Under the pieces are notes generated by a model, which was not told the origin of the DNA, did not search any database, and saw only the letters and a program-made list of their open reading frames with translations. 64,000 bases of DNA. It comes from Bacteroidota bacterium. GTDB taxonomy: Bacteria; Bacteroidota; Bacteroidia; Bacteroidales; NBLH01. Each line of letters starts with the position of its first letter. Position 1 is the first letter of the stretch. Both the position numbers and the translations under genes were made by a program. The DNA lies in contig JANYKN010000159.1 of NCBI GenBank assembly GCA_025361565.1, forward strand, positions 1 to 64,000, given 5' to 3'. This document shows, in pieces, positions 19,173-28,641 of the stretch.

Positions 19173-20372
19173 ATGATGCGAATTTGTATGCTTTTGGCCT
19201 GTTTGGTTTTACTTGTCGGAATTGATTCTACAACGGCTCAAAATCGCGCTTATTTCAGTAAAACAAAGAATGCGAAAATACAATCCATCAATTATTCAAA
19301 AACACTGCTCAATAATTTAAAATCAAGTAATGAAAACCAATTGGACCAATTGGCAATTGCCTCTGAGCAACTTAGAAAACAAAAAGAAGTTGTCAATATT
19401 GTTAATCGAGAAATTCAATTGATCAATGATGAGATTCAAAATGATGAATCTAAAATTCGTAGTTTAAATAGCGAACTTGATAATTTGAAAAAAGAATATT
19501 CCAAGTTATTATATTTCGCTTATCTTAATGTGGGAATCCAAAATCGGATGATTTACATTATGTCTGCCAATAGTTTTAATCAAGCCTATAAACGTATTAT
19601 TTACCTAAAACAATTATCGGAATTCAGAAAATCAAGGTTCATTAAAATTGAAACTTCGATTAAAGATATTGATTCCGGATTGGTTCAATTAAAACGGTTG
19701 AAGTTTGAAAAAAATTCGTTGTTGAGTGACAAATCTTCTCAAGTTGATTCTTTAGAAAAAATTAAAGGCAATCTGCATCTAATAATTAAAAATACCAGCA
19801 GTCAAATAAATGCTGTCAGTGAGCAGGTAAAGCAAGATGAAAGCAAAAAAATTGTGATTAAAGAAAATGTTACAAAAGAAATTGAAACCGAAAATAAGAA
19901 TAAGGACTACTCGGTATCAAATAAAAGTAATAAATTAGATGAAAATATATCGCAAAAGTTTGAAAGTAACAAAAAATGGCATATTTGGCCGCTACAAAAG
20001 TTTGTTGTACTTCATCATTTTGGCGATTATTATCATCCTGAATTGAAGGATATTATAGTTAAAAATGATGGTATAGAATTAGGATCTTCACCTGGAAGTT
20101 ATGTTCATGCTATTTTTCAGGGAAAAGTAATGAGTATTGTTCCAATTCCAGGTTTTGGAGTTTCAATTATTATTAAACATGGAAACTATTATTCGGTTTA
20201 TTCGAATGTTGAAGGTGTGAAAGTAAAAAAAGGCGATATTGTTGAACGAGCACAGGTTATTGCAAAATTAGGCAATAACAAAATCAATAAAATGAATTTC
20301 CAATTGTGGATGGGTAAATCAGATACAAATCCTGAAAAATTGAATCCTGAATTATGGCTTAAAAAGCAATAA
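19173..20372 (+). CDS. EnvC-like protein with degenerate LytM/M23 domain
   Basis: A 399-residue exported protein: signal peptide (residues 1-22), a long coiled coil (about 25-230) and a C-terminal LytM domain (about 265-398). In active M23 peptidases zinc is held by H...D and HxH. Here the usual GIDI is GIEL and the usual HFEI-type motif is NFQLW, so the ligands are altered. That fits an activator of amidases like EnvC rather than a hydrolase. It probably controls peptidoglycan splitting at division. Its stop is one base before the start of the DUF4175 gene. Confidence 0.85.
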   Translation: MMRICMLLACLVLLVGIDSTTAQNRAYFSKTKNAKIQSINYSKTLLNNLKSSNENQLDQLAIASEQLRKQKEVVNIVNREIQLINDEIQNDESKIRSLNSELDNLKKEYSKLLYFAYLNVGIQNRMIYIMSANSFNQAYKRIIYLKQLSEFRKSRFIKIETSIKDIDSGLVQLKRLKFEKNSLLSDKSSQVDSLEKIKGNLHLIIKNTSSQINAVSEQVKQDESKKIVIKENVTKEIETENKNKDYSVSNKSNKLDENISQKFESNKKWHIWPLQKFVVLHHFGDYYHPELKDIIVKNDGIELGSSPGSYVHAIFQGKVMSIVPIPGFGVSIIIKHGNYYSVYSNVEGVKVKKGDIVERAQVIAKLGNNKINKMNFQLWMGKSDTNPEKLNPELWLKKQ

Positions 20373-20373
20373 A

Positions 20374-23300
20374 ATGGAAGCTAATCTTAACGAGATAATT
20401 CAAAAGCTTGAGGCCTTTATTAAAAAGTACTTAATGTTTAAAATACTTCGGGGATTTTATCTTACAATTGGATTAATAATTACCATTTTTCTTTTTGAAT
20501 CTGTCATCGAATATTTTAATTACTTTCCTGTTACTACAAAAACGATTCTTTTAGCATTCAGTTTCGTCTTATTTTTGATTCTTATTGTATATTATTTGCT
20601 ACTACCAGCATTATCTTTGGTAAAATTACGAAAAAGATTAAGCTATTCCGAGGCAGCTTCGATCGTAAGTCATCATTTTCCTCAGATTAAGGACAAATTA
20701 TTGAATACTTTGGAGTTGGGTTCACTTATTGGTTCAAGCCCATTTGAAGCTTCTTTAATTATTGCTAGCATAAATCAAAGAACTATGGAATTGAGGCCGT
20801 TTTCGTTCCAATATGCAGTTAGTTTTAATAACATAAAAAAGTATTTTCTCTTTTTTGTAATAAGTTTATTTGTTATGGTTGCAGTTGCGGCTATATCACC
20901 TAAAGTTTTTACCAAAGGATCTTATCGGCTTGTCAATTATTCAACCTATTTTGAACCTGAAGCTCCCTTTCAATTTATTCTTTTGAATAAAGGATTAATT
21001 TGCGAAAGAGGTAAAGATTATACTTTAGAATTAAAGATTTCTGGTGAATATATTCCTGAAAATGTTTATATCAAAATTGGTGAAAACAACTTTTTGATGT
21101 CTAAAGGAAAGGACATTACCAAGTTTAGTTTTATAATTCGCAATATTAATAATGATTTGGAATTTCAGCTTAAAGCCGATAATTTTTTCTCTCAGCTTTA
21201 TCAAATTAATGTTTTACCTGCTCCAATTTTAAAGTCGTTTTCGATTGATATTGTATCTCCGCCCTACACCGGAATTGAAGCCAAAAGAGTTTTGAATTCA
21301 GGTGATATATTGGTTCCTTTTGGAAGTATAGTTTCTTGGAATTTTAACACCAGTAATGTAAATATTATAAATTTCATATATGGTTCTGACACTGCCATAA
21401 TCAAAAATGTTGGTACGAATAATACATACAAGCGAATGATAAGAAGTTCTTCGTCATATTCCATGGTATTTAGAAATGATAATTTTTCGACTAACAATTT
21501 GTTGCAATATAATATCAATGTTATTCCTGATTTGTTTCCTGAAATTGAGTTGAAAATGGTAGAAGATTCGCTTAAAGTTGGAGCTTATTATTTTCTGCTT
21601 AATTTGAAAGATGATTATGGTTTTCACGATCTATTTTTTGTAAAAAAAGTGGTGGATGAAGATTCAACTAAAAACATATCAACCCAAGAATTGCAATTTA
21701 ATAAATCAATAAAAAATCAGGAAGTTTTTTATTATTTTGATTTTAATACTATTGATAATTTGTCAGAGAATTCCTTAGTTGAATATTATTTTGAAATTAG
21801 AGATAATGATTATATAAGTGGATTTAAAAAGACACGAACGCTTTCTAAAATTTTTAAACCGTTTAATCGTGAACAAATTAGAAATGAAGTTGATAAATTA
21901 GAGGAATCCAGTGAACAAGCATTATCAAAAAGCAAGAAGTTGACTGAAGATATTCAAAAAGAGATTGAAGAGTTCAAGAAAAAAGAAATGAATAACGAGC
22001 TAAATGATTGGGAAAAACAAAACTATTTAAAAAATATTCTAGAAAAGCAGAAAAACCTTGAGAAGTTTGTTGAAGATGTAAAGGAACAATATCAAAAGAA
22101 AAGCGTTGTTGACAATCAATTTTATCAAGATCAAAAGGCGGCGATTGAAAAACAAAAACAAGTACAGGAATTGCTCGATCAAATTATGGATGATGAGTTA
22201 AAAAAATTAATGGAAGAGATTAAAAAACTTTCAGAGAAATTTAGCGATAAGGATTTCCAAAACATGAAGGACAAAATTGATTTTTCATATAAAAATATGG
22301 AAAAGAAATTGGATAGAACTTTGGAATTGTTGAAGCGTTTTCAAATTGAAGACAATATTAGTCATTTGGCTGAAGACATTGATAAATTAAGTGAGAAGCA
22401 GGAATTATTATCTGAAGATAAAACATCAAAAAAAGAGGTTAGTGATAAACTTGATAAGCAAAATAAATTGAACGATGAGTTCAAAGAACTAAAAAATGAT
22501 TTTAAGGAGACGCAAGAAAAAAATAAGGAACTTAAAAGCCCCTACAAATTTGAAAATTTTGATCAATCTTTTAACAAGATTGATCAAAAAATGGATGATT
22601 TGAAGAAGGATATTCCTTCAAATTCTAACAAGAAAACTAAGGAACAGCAGAAAGAAATCTCAAAAGAGATGAAGGATATGTCCCAAGCAATGGAAAACAT
22701 GTTTAAAGAAATGAATATGAATGCTTTAAATCTTAATATAGCTGATTTGCGGCAATTAATTGATAATATTTCTACTTTTTCATTTAATCAGGAAGATGTT
22801 TTAGATTTGCTAAATAAAAATTTGACCTCTAGTCCTTCATATCCCGAAATAATTTCAAAACAGAATAAAATAAAAAATGATTTTCAAATGATTAATGATT
22901 CACTTACAGCATTATCATCTAGAGTTCCTTTAATGAGCCAGATGATAACTAAAGAATCTGATAACATAAAATTTAATCTTGAAAAAGCTACTAACGAAAT
23001 TGAGGAAAGGCATCGACGTGAAGGATTGAACATGCAGCGTTTAATTATGAATTCAGCCAATACACTTGATTTGTTGTTGGATGAATTAATGAAGCAAATG
23101 CAAAATCAGCAATCTAGTGGTTCGGGTAGTGAAAAGAAAGATGGGCAACCACAAATGATGCAGAATTTAAAAAAACAGCAAGAAAAGCTAAAAGAGCAAT
23201 TACAAGGTTTATTGGACGAAATGAAAAAGAATGAAGGTAAGCCAAATGGACCTGGAATGAATGATCAGTTAGTAAAAACGCTTGCTGAGCAGGAAATATT

Positions 23301-23679
23301 TAATAAAATGTTACAAGATTTACAACAAGGAAAGGGGATTAATCCAGAAACTGATCAAAAGTTAAAAGAAATTAAGCAGCTTTCTGATAAAAACATTGAT
23401 GATTTAATTAATAAAAATATTTCGCCTGAACTATTCAATCGGAATCAAAAGATACTTACGCGTTTATTAGAAGCAGAAAAATCAGAAAATGAAAGAGAGC
23501 AAGAAAAAAAGCGCGAATCGAAAGAAGGTAAAAAAGAGGATTTAATTATTCCTGATGAATTAAAGGAAATGCTTAAAAAAGATACCAAATATAAAGAAGC
23601 GTTAAAAAAGAATAATTTGAATCTAAAGAATTATTATCAAAATTTGAGTGATGAATATTTTCGAATCATTAATAACTAA
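20374..23679 (+). CDS. DUF4175 giant coiled-coil membrane protein
   Basis: An 1101-residue protein with two N-terminal transmembrane helices (about residues 23-41 and 52-74) and a third near 150-175. A beta-rich extracytoplasmic part follows to about 490. Then comes a very long charged region of Lys/Glu/Asn-rich coiled coils (about 500-1090) with Gln/Met-rich stretches. This is the DUF4175 architecture found in Bacteroidota and some Proteobacteria, function unknown. It directly follows the EnvC-like gene, so an envelope role is likely. The sequence is intact along its full length. Confidence 0.8.
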   Translation: MEANLNEIIQKLEAFIKKYLMFKILRGFYLTIGLIITIFLFESVIEYFNYFPVTTKTILLAFSFVLFLILIVYYLLLPALSLVKLRKRLSYSEAASIVSHHFPQIKDKLLNTLELGSLIGSSPFEASLIIASINQRTMELRPFSFQYAVSFNNIKKYFLFFVISLFVMVAVAAISPKVFTKGSYRLVNYSTYFEPEAPFQFILLNKGLICERGKDYTLELKISGEYIPENVYIKIGENNFLMSKGKDITKFSFIIRNINNDLEFQLKADNFFSQLYQINVLPAPILKSFSIDIVSPPYTGIEAKRVLNSGDILVPFGSIVSWNFNTSNVNIINFIYGSDTAIIKNVGTNNTYKRMIRSSSSYSMVFRNDNFSTNNLLQYNINVIPDLFPEIELKMVEDSLKVGAYYFLLNLKDDYGFHDLFFVKKVVDEDSTKNISTQELQFNKSIKNQEVFYYFDFNTIDNLSENSLVEYYFEIRDNDYISGFKKTRTLSKIFKPFNREQIRNEVDKLEESSEQALSKSKKLTEDIQKEIEEFKKKEMNNELNDWEKQNYLKNILEKQKNLEKFVEDVKEQYQKKSVVDNQFYQDQKAAIEKQKQVQELLDQIMDDELKKLMEEIKKLSEKFSDKDFQNMKDKIDFSYKNMEKKLDRTLELLKRFQIEDNISHLAEDIDKLSEKQELLSEDKTSKKEVSDKLDKQNKLNDEFKELKNDFKETQEKNKELKSPYKFENFDQSFNKIDQKMDDLKKDIPSNSNKKTKEQQKEISKEMKDMSQAMENMFKEMNMNALNLNIADLRQLIDNISTFSFNQEDVLDLLNKNLTSSPSYPEIISKQNKIKNDFQMINDSLTALSSRVPLMSQMITKESDNIKFNLEKATNEIEERHRREGLNMQRLIMNSANTLDLLLDELMKQMQNQQSSGSGSEKKDGQPQMMQNLKKQQEKLKEQLQGLLDEMKKNEGKPNGPGMNDQLVKTLAEQEIFNKMLQDLQQGKGINPETDQKLKEIKQLSDKNIDDLINKNISPELFNRNQKILTRLLEAEKSENEREQEKKRESKEGKKEDLIIPDELKEMLKKDTKYKEALKKNNLNLKNYYQNLSDEYFRIINN

Positions 23680-23689
23680 AAAATTTATA

Positions 23690-24085
23690 ATGACTGGTGC
23701 AATAAAAATTCCTTCAGATTTATCGAACTTGTTTCGTGTAGAAAATCTTATTGAAAAGCTTTCGGAAATGCTTAGTTTGGGTGATGAGTTATACGGAAAT
23801 ATTTCGGTTTGTATTGTTGAAGCAGTTAGCAATGCAATTCAGCATGGCAATGATAATGATGTAACAAAGATTGTTATGCTTGAATATAAAGTGAAAAACA
23901 ATTCATTGATTTTTAGCATAACAGATCAAGGTTCAGGGTTTGATATTGATAAAGTTCCGGATCCTACTTTGCCCGAAAACATTGAGAATTACAAAGGACG
24001 TGGATTGTTTTTAATCCGAAATTTAGCTGATAAAGTAACATTTGAAAACAAAGGTGCAAAACTTAATATCTATTTCAACTTATAA
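23690..24085 (+). CDS. RsbW-like anti-sigma/serine kinase ATPase
   Basis: About 131 residues when started at the ATG at 23690; an upstream in-frame start at 23648 would lie inside the DUF4175 gene. It is a stand-alone GHKL ATPase with an N box (EAVSNAIQHGN), G1 (DQGSGFD) and G2 (GRGLFLI), the pattern of RsbW/SpoIIAB serine kinases used in partner switching. Its antagonist (STAS protein) and sigma factor are not adjacent. It sits between the DUF4175 gene and ybeY (3-base gap), suggesting translation coupling. Target unknown. Confidence 0.85.
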   Translation: MTGAIKIPSDLSNLFRVENLIEKLSEMLSLGDELYGNISVCIVEAVSNAIQHGNDNDVTKIVMLEYKVKNNSLIFSITDQGSGFDIDKVPDPTLPENIENYKGRGLFLIRNLADKVTFENKGAKLNIYFNL

Positions 24086-24088
24086 TTT

Positions 24089-24517
24089 ATGGCTATTCAA
24101 TTTTTTGTGGAGGATGTTGATCCTGTTAAATTTACTAAAAAGAACATGATTGCTTGGTTAAGGCAGGTTATTTCAAAATATGATAAAAAAGTTGGAAACA
24201 TTAATTATATATTTTGTTCTGATGAATACTTGCGAAATATCAATATTGAATATCTAAAACACGATTATTATACGGATATAATCACCTTTAATTATACCGA
24301 GAAAAGTACAATTAATTCCGATATTTATATCAGTTTTGATAGAGTTCATGAAAATTCTCTGGAATTTAAAGTTGATTTTGGAGTTGAACTTAAAAGAGTT
24401 ATGGTTCATGGAATTCTTCATTTAGTTGGGCTAAATGATGAAACGGAATCTGATAAAATGAAGATGAGACTCGCTGAAGATGAATGTTTGGCTTTATCCA
24501 GTATAATTTTATTCTAA
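24089..24517 (+). CDS. ybeY: Endoribonuclease YbeY
   Basis: A 142-residue zinc-dependent RNase of the UPF0054 family, involved in 16S rRNA 3' maturation and ribosome quality control. The metal motif is HGILHLVGLNDE: His107 and His111 are present, while the third position is Asp117 instead of His. To my knowledge this Asp form is the usual one in Bacteroidota, so activity is likely. The N-terminal half carries the LRNINIEYLKHDYYTDIITF motif of the family. Confidence 0.93.
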   Translation: MAIQFFVEDVDPVKFTKKNMIAWLRQVISKYDKKVGNINYIFCSDEYLRNINIEYLKHDYYTDIITFNYTEKSTINSDIYISFDRVHENSLEFKVDFGVELKRVMVHGILHLVGLNDETESDKMKMRLAEDECLALSSIILF

Positions 24518-24720
24518 AATTCCTGCATTGATTATTTAAGTGAAATAGCTTTTCTTTGATTCTACTGCAAAACTGCTGCTACCTAAATATTAATTTAAAA
24601 ATTTCTTTTCTTTTATCTTGGTTTATGAAGCATTCTAAGCTTATGCAAAATAGTTTGGATTGCAATACATTTATTTTATTTAGCTTTGTCTTTTTAATTT
24701 GAGAGTTTGAAATATTGAGA

Positions 24721-26592
24721 ATGGATACGAAATTTGATGTGATAGTTGTAGGAGGTGGACATGCCGGTTGTGAAGCTGCTGCATCAGCTGCTAATCTTGG
24801 GTCCCGGACTTTATTAATATCCATGGATATGACAAAGTTCGGTCAAATGTCATGTAATCCAGCAGTTGGTGGAATAGCAAAAGGACAAATTGTTCGTGAA
24901 ATCGATGCACTTGGTGGAATGATGGGAATCATTACAGATCGGACAAGTATTCAATTTAGGATGTTGAATAAATCAAAAGGCCCTGCTATGTGGAGTCCCA
25001 GGGCTCAATCAGACCGAATGAAATTTTCTGAAGAATGGAGAGCCACACTTGAATCAATTTCCAATCTTTTTCTTTGGCAGGATGTTGCAGTTTCACTCAT
25101 TGTAACCAATAGAAAAATCGAAGGTGTTATTACTAGAATGGGAGTTCAATTTTATGCTCCTTCAGTTGTGCTTACCAATGGTACTTTTTTAAATGGATTA
25201 ATTCATATAGGAAGCACGCAGATTACTGGGGGACGCATGGCTGAACCTTCTTCAAAAGGTTTAACAGAACAATTAATTGAATTAGGGTTTACTACCGGAC
25301 GGATGAAAACTGGAACTCCGCCAAGGCTTGATGGAAGAACCATTAATTTTGAGTTTTTAGAGGAGCAAAAAGGAGATATTGAACCAGGAGGTTTTTCATT
25401 TTTGCCACAAAAAATCCAGCAAAAACAAAGGAGTTGTTTCGTTACATACACTAATCAGGACGTGCACAATGAGCTAAAGAACGGCTTTGAATTATCTCCG
25501 CTATTTAATGGAACCATTAAAGGGCGAGGCCCAAGATATTGCCCAAGTATTGAAGATAAAATTGTAACTTTTGCAGATAAGATTCAACACCAATTATTTC
25601 TAGAGCCTGAAGGAGCCGATACAGTTGAATATTACATCAATGGTTTCTCAACTTCTTTACCATTAAATACGCAAATTAGAGCTTTGCAATTGATTAAAGG
25701 ACTTGAAAAAGTTAGAATTTTCAGACCAGGATATGCTATTGAATATGATTACTTTGATCCAACGCAATTAAAGCACACTTTAGAAACAAAGACTGTTTCG
25801 GGCTTATTTTTCGCAGGACAAATTAATGGAACTACTGGTTATGAAGAAGCAGCTGCTCAAGGTTTAATTGCTGGCATTAATGCGCATTTAAAGCTTCATA
25901 GCAACAATGATTTCACACTATCTAGAGATGAGGCATATATTGGTGTTTTAATTGATGATCTGGTAACCAAAGGCGTAGATGAGCCATATCGGATGTTTAC
26001 CTCAAGAGCTGAATTTAGAATTTTATTAAGACAAGATAATGCCGATGAAAGATTAACTGAAAAGGGTTATTCAATCGGTTTGGTTAAAGAGGAGCGATGG
26101 AGCCACTATAAAAAAAAGAAAGAAGAGATTTCTATTTTAAGAACATTTTGCGAAGAGCAAAAAGTTAAGGCTACTGAAATTAATGAGTATTTAATTACAC
26201 AAAATACTAACGAATTAAAGCATTCTGTAAAGTTGAATACATTAATTCTCCGTCCGCAAATTAACATATTGGATTTATCAAAGAATTATATTCCACTAAA
26301 GGAAGTTACGGATAAAATAATTTCAATTAAAGACGAAGTATGCCAATCGGTAGAAATAAAAATTAAGTACGAGGGTTATATCGAAAGAGAAAAAACGGTT
26401 GCCGATAAGATAAAAAGATTGGAAAATATAAAAATTCACGACGATTTTGAGTATAACTCATTAAGTTCTTTAAGCACAGAAGCAAGGCAAAAATTAAACA
26501 AGATAAGACCCAATACAATCGGTAGAGCTTCAAGAATACCAGGTGTTTCACCTTCGGACATTAATGTTTTACTAGTGTATCTAGGTAGATAG
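24721..26592 (+). CDS. mnmG: tRNA uridine 5-carboxymethylaminomethyl modification enzyme MnmG
   Basis: A 623-residue FAD enzyme that, with MnmE, modifies U34 of tRNAs reading two-fold degenerate codons. It shows the FAD-binding [12 protein letters not shown] at the N-terminus, [50 protein letters not shown] and the C-terminal domain ending [17 protein letters not shown]. The ATG at 24721 is chosen over a TTG two codons upstream. mnmG is often close to oriC in bacteria. Two parS-like palindromes follow immediately after the stop codon. Confidence 0.97.
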   Translation: MDTKFDVIVVGGGHAGCEAAASAANLGSRTLLISMDMTKFGQMSCNPAVGGIAKGQIVREIDALGGMMGIITDRTSIQFRMLNKSKGPAMWSPRAQSDRMKFSEEWRATLESISNLFLWQDVAVSLIVTNRKIEGVITRMGVQFYAPSVVLTNGTFLNGLIHIGSTQITGGRMAEPSSKGLTEQLIELGFTTGRMKTGTPPRLDGRTINFEFLEEQKGDIEPGGFSFLPQKIQQKQRSCFVTYTNQDVHNELKNGFELSPLFNGTIKGRGPRYCPSIEDKIVTFADKIQHQLFLEPEGADTVEYYINGFSTSLPLNTQIRALQLIKGLEKVRIFRPGYAIEYDYFDPTQLKHTLETKTVSGLFFAGQINGTTGYEEAAAQGLIAGINAHLKLHSNNDFTLSRDEAYIGVLIDDLVTKGVDEPYRMFTSRAEFRILLRQDNADERLTEKGYSIGLVKEERWSHYKKKKEEISILRTFCEEQKVKATEINEYLITQNTNELKHSVKLNTLILRPQINILDLSKNYIPLKEVTDKIISIKDEVCQSVEIKIKYEGYIEREKTVADKIKRLENIKIHDDFEYNSLSSLSTEARQKLNKIRPNTIGRASRIPGVSPSDINVLLVYLGR

Positions 26593-26596
26593 AAGT

Positions 26597-26612
26597 TGTT
26601 CCACGTGGAACA
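26597..26612. other. parS-like ParB-binding site 1
   Basis: TGTTCCACGTGGAACA, a perfect 16-bp palindrome that matches the well-known chromosomal parS consensus (TGTTNCACGTGAAACA type). It starts 5 bases after the mnmG stop codon. The centre lies 45 bp from that of the second site. Confidence 0.85.
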
Positions 26613-26631
26613 ATAGGTATACACTAAAAAT

Positions 26632-26667
26632 AAAAGATGGATGTTCCACGTGGAACATCCATCTTTT
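26632..26667. other. parS-like site 2 within a 36-bp perfect palindrome/terminator
   Basis: The core TGTTCCACGTGGAACA at 26642-26657 is flanked by ten further complementary bases on each side, giving an uninterrupted 36-bp palindrome. It ends in a run of T (26664-26669), so as RNA it would form a strong hairpin plus U tract: a Rho-independent terminator for mnmG and, at the same time, a second ParB site. Confidence 0.85.
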
Positions 26668-26750
26668 TTAGTTGGAAAAGGCGTGTACATGGCTTTAAGT
26701 TTGTATGATGTTTTAGGCGTGTTGGCAAATAAAATAAAATAAAAAATAAT

Positions 26751-28388
26751 ATGGAAGAAAATCGTTTTGTTGTAAAAGGAAAACTTGTGGATGTTGTTCG
26801 AAGAGAAATTTTTGGGGCGGAAATTTTGATTGAAAACCATCGAATTTTAGGCGTGAAAGCAATTGAAAACGCTCCAGATATTTATATTTTGCCTGGAATA
26901 ATCGATGCTCATGTGCATATTGAAAGTTCTATGTTGGTTCCTCAGGAGTTTGCCAGATTAGCGGTGAAACATGGAACGGTCGCAACAGTTTCGGATCCTC
27001 ATGAAATTGCAAATGTTATGGGAGTAGAAGGGGTCAATTTTATGATTGATGATGCATCGAAAGTGTCATTTAAATTTTATTTTGGTGCTCCGTCGTGTGT
27101 TCCTGCTACTTCATTTGAAACCTCGGGGGCTGATTTGTCAAGTTCTGCTGTACATGATTTGTTGGCAAGGGATGAGATAAAATATTTATCGGAGATGATG
27201 AATTATCCAGGTGTTATTTTTAATGATGCTGATGTTCACAAAAAGCTTGAATATGCTAGGAATTTTAACAAACCAATTGATGGTCATGCTCCGGGTCTAT
27301 CTGGAAAAGACCTGGAAAAATATGCATTAGGTGGTATTACAACAGACCACGAAAGCGTTAGTATTGCCGAAGCAATTGAGAAGATTAAGCTGGGAATAAA
27401 ACTTCAAATACGTGATGGGAGTGCCGCTAAAAATTTTGAAATTCTTGCGTCGGTTATTGATTTATTTCCAAATGATGTTATGCTTTGCACCGATGATTGT
27501 CATCCAGATGATTTGGTTGATAAACATATTTTAGATTTAATTAAGCGTGGAGTTGCTAAAGGAATTGATTTCTTTAATATTCTCCGAGCTGCTACTTATA
27601 ATCCTATTAAGCATTATAATTTAGATGTTGGAATGCTTCAATTGAATGATAAAGCTGATTTTATTGTTGTTGATAATCTAAAGGATTTTAATGTTGTTGA
27701 AACTTATATCGATGGCGAAAAAGTATACGGTGACGGTATTTCACTTATTCACCCCAAAGCAGTAAGTTATATTAATAATTTCAATCGAACTGTTATTGCT
27801 TTTGATGATTTGAAGATTGAGAATCAAAATAAATCAATAAAAGTTATCGTTGCTTTGGATGGAGATTTGTATACCTCCGCCGAATTTGTAAAACCCAAGG
27901 TGGTGAATAATTTTATTGTATCGGATATGGAGAATGATATCCTTAAGATTGTTGTTGTTAATCGTTATAATAATTCTAAACCAATAGTTGGATTTATTAA
28001 AAACATGGGTTTAAATCGAGGTGCGATTGCTCAAAGTGTAGCTCACGATAGCCATAATATTATAGCTGTTGGAGTTGATGATATTGATATTTTTAATGCA
28101 ATTAATGAAGTAATTAAATGTAAGGGGGGAATTGTTGCTGTTTCAAAAGATGAAATTTATACCCTTTCTTTGCCAATTGCTGGATTAATGTCCGACGAAA
28201 ACGGTGAAAAAGTTGCTGAGAAATATAAGATAATCAACAATAAACCTAGAGAATGGGGGAGTCAATTACATAGCCCTTTTATGACACTTTCTTTTATGGC
28301 CTTGCTTGTTATACCTGAATTAAAGATTGGTGATAAGGGATTGTTCGATGGTCTTAATTTTAAGTTGACTTCACTTTTTGTTGATTAA
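26751..28388 (+). CDS. ade: Adenine deaminase
   Basis: A 545-residue amidohydrolase that deaminates adenine to hypoxanthine in purine salvage. The metal-binding motif IDAHVHIESSM, the DPHEIANVMG loop, DGHAPGLSGKDL and GITTDHESV match the Ade family, as does the C-terminal domain (VAHDSHNIIAVGVDD and the terminal HSPFMTLSFMALLVIPELK). It has its own upstream region after the parS pair. Confidence 0.95.
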   Translation: MEENRFVVKGKLVDVVRREIFGAEILIENHRILGVKAIENAPDIYILPGIIDAHVHIESSMLVPQEFARLAVKHGTVATVSDPHEIANVMGVEGVNFMIDDASKVSFKFYFGAPSCVPATSFETSGADLSSSAVHDLLARDEIKYLSEMMNYPGVIFNDADVHKKLEYARNFNKPIDGHAPGLSGKDLEKYALGGITTDHESVSIAEAIEKIKLGIKLQIRDGSAAKNFEILASVIDLFPNDVMLCTDDCHPDDLVDKHILDLIKRGVAKGIDFFNILRAATYNPIKHYNLDVGMLQLNDKADFIVVDNLKDFNVVETYIDGEKVYGDGISLIHPKAVSYINNFNRTVIAFDDLKIENQNKSIKVIVALDGDLYTSAEFVKPKVVNNFIVSDMENDILKIVVVNRYNNSKPIVGFIKNMGLNRGAIAQSVAHDSHNIIAVGVDDIDIFNAINEVIKCKGGIVAVSKDEIYTLSLPIAGLMSDENGEKVAEKYKIINNKPREWGSQLHSPFMTLSFMALLVIPELKIGDKGLFDGLNFKLTSLFVD

Positions 28389-28641
28389 GTTTCGAAATAT
28401 TTCAAGCAAAAGTTATTTATATATTTCCTATGTTTTGGTATTTAATTGAAACATTTTCATGGAATTAATATAAAGTTCCAAAAAGATTATGAATTCGCTC
28501 AAAATTTGGTTAAATAAAAATTAATATTGTGTTAGTAATTTGACCAATTCTATTGGTTTATAATTTATAATTTTTTTAGTTTACTGTAGAAAATGTAATA
28601 TATTATCATTTTAATTGAATTTAATTTGCTTTTAGATAAAG

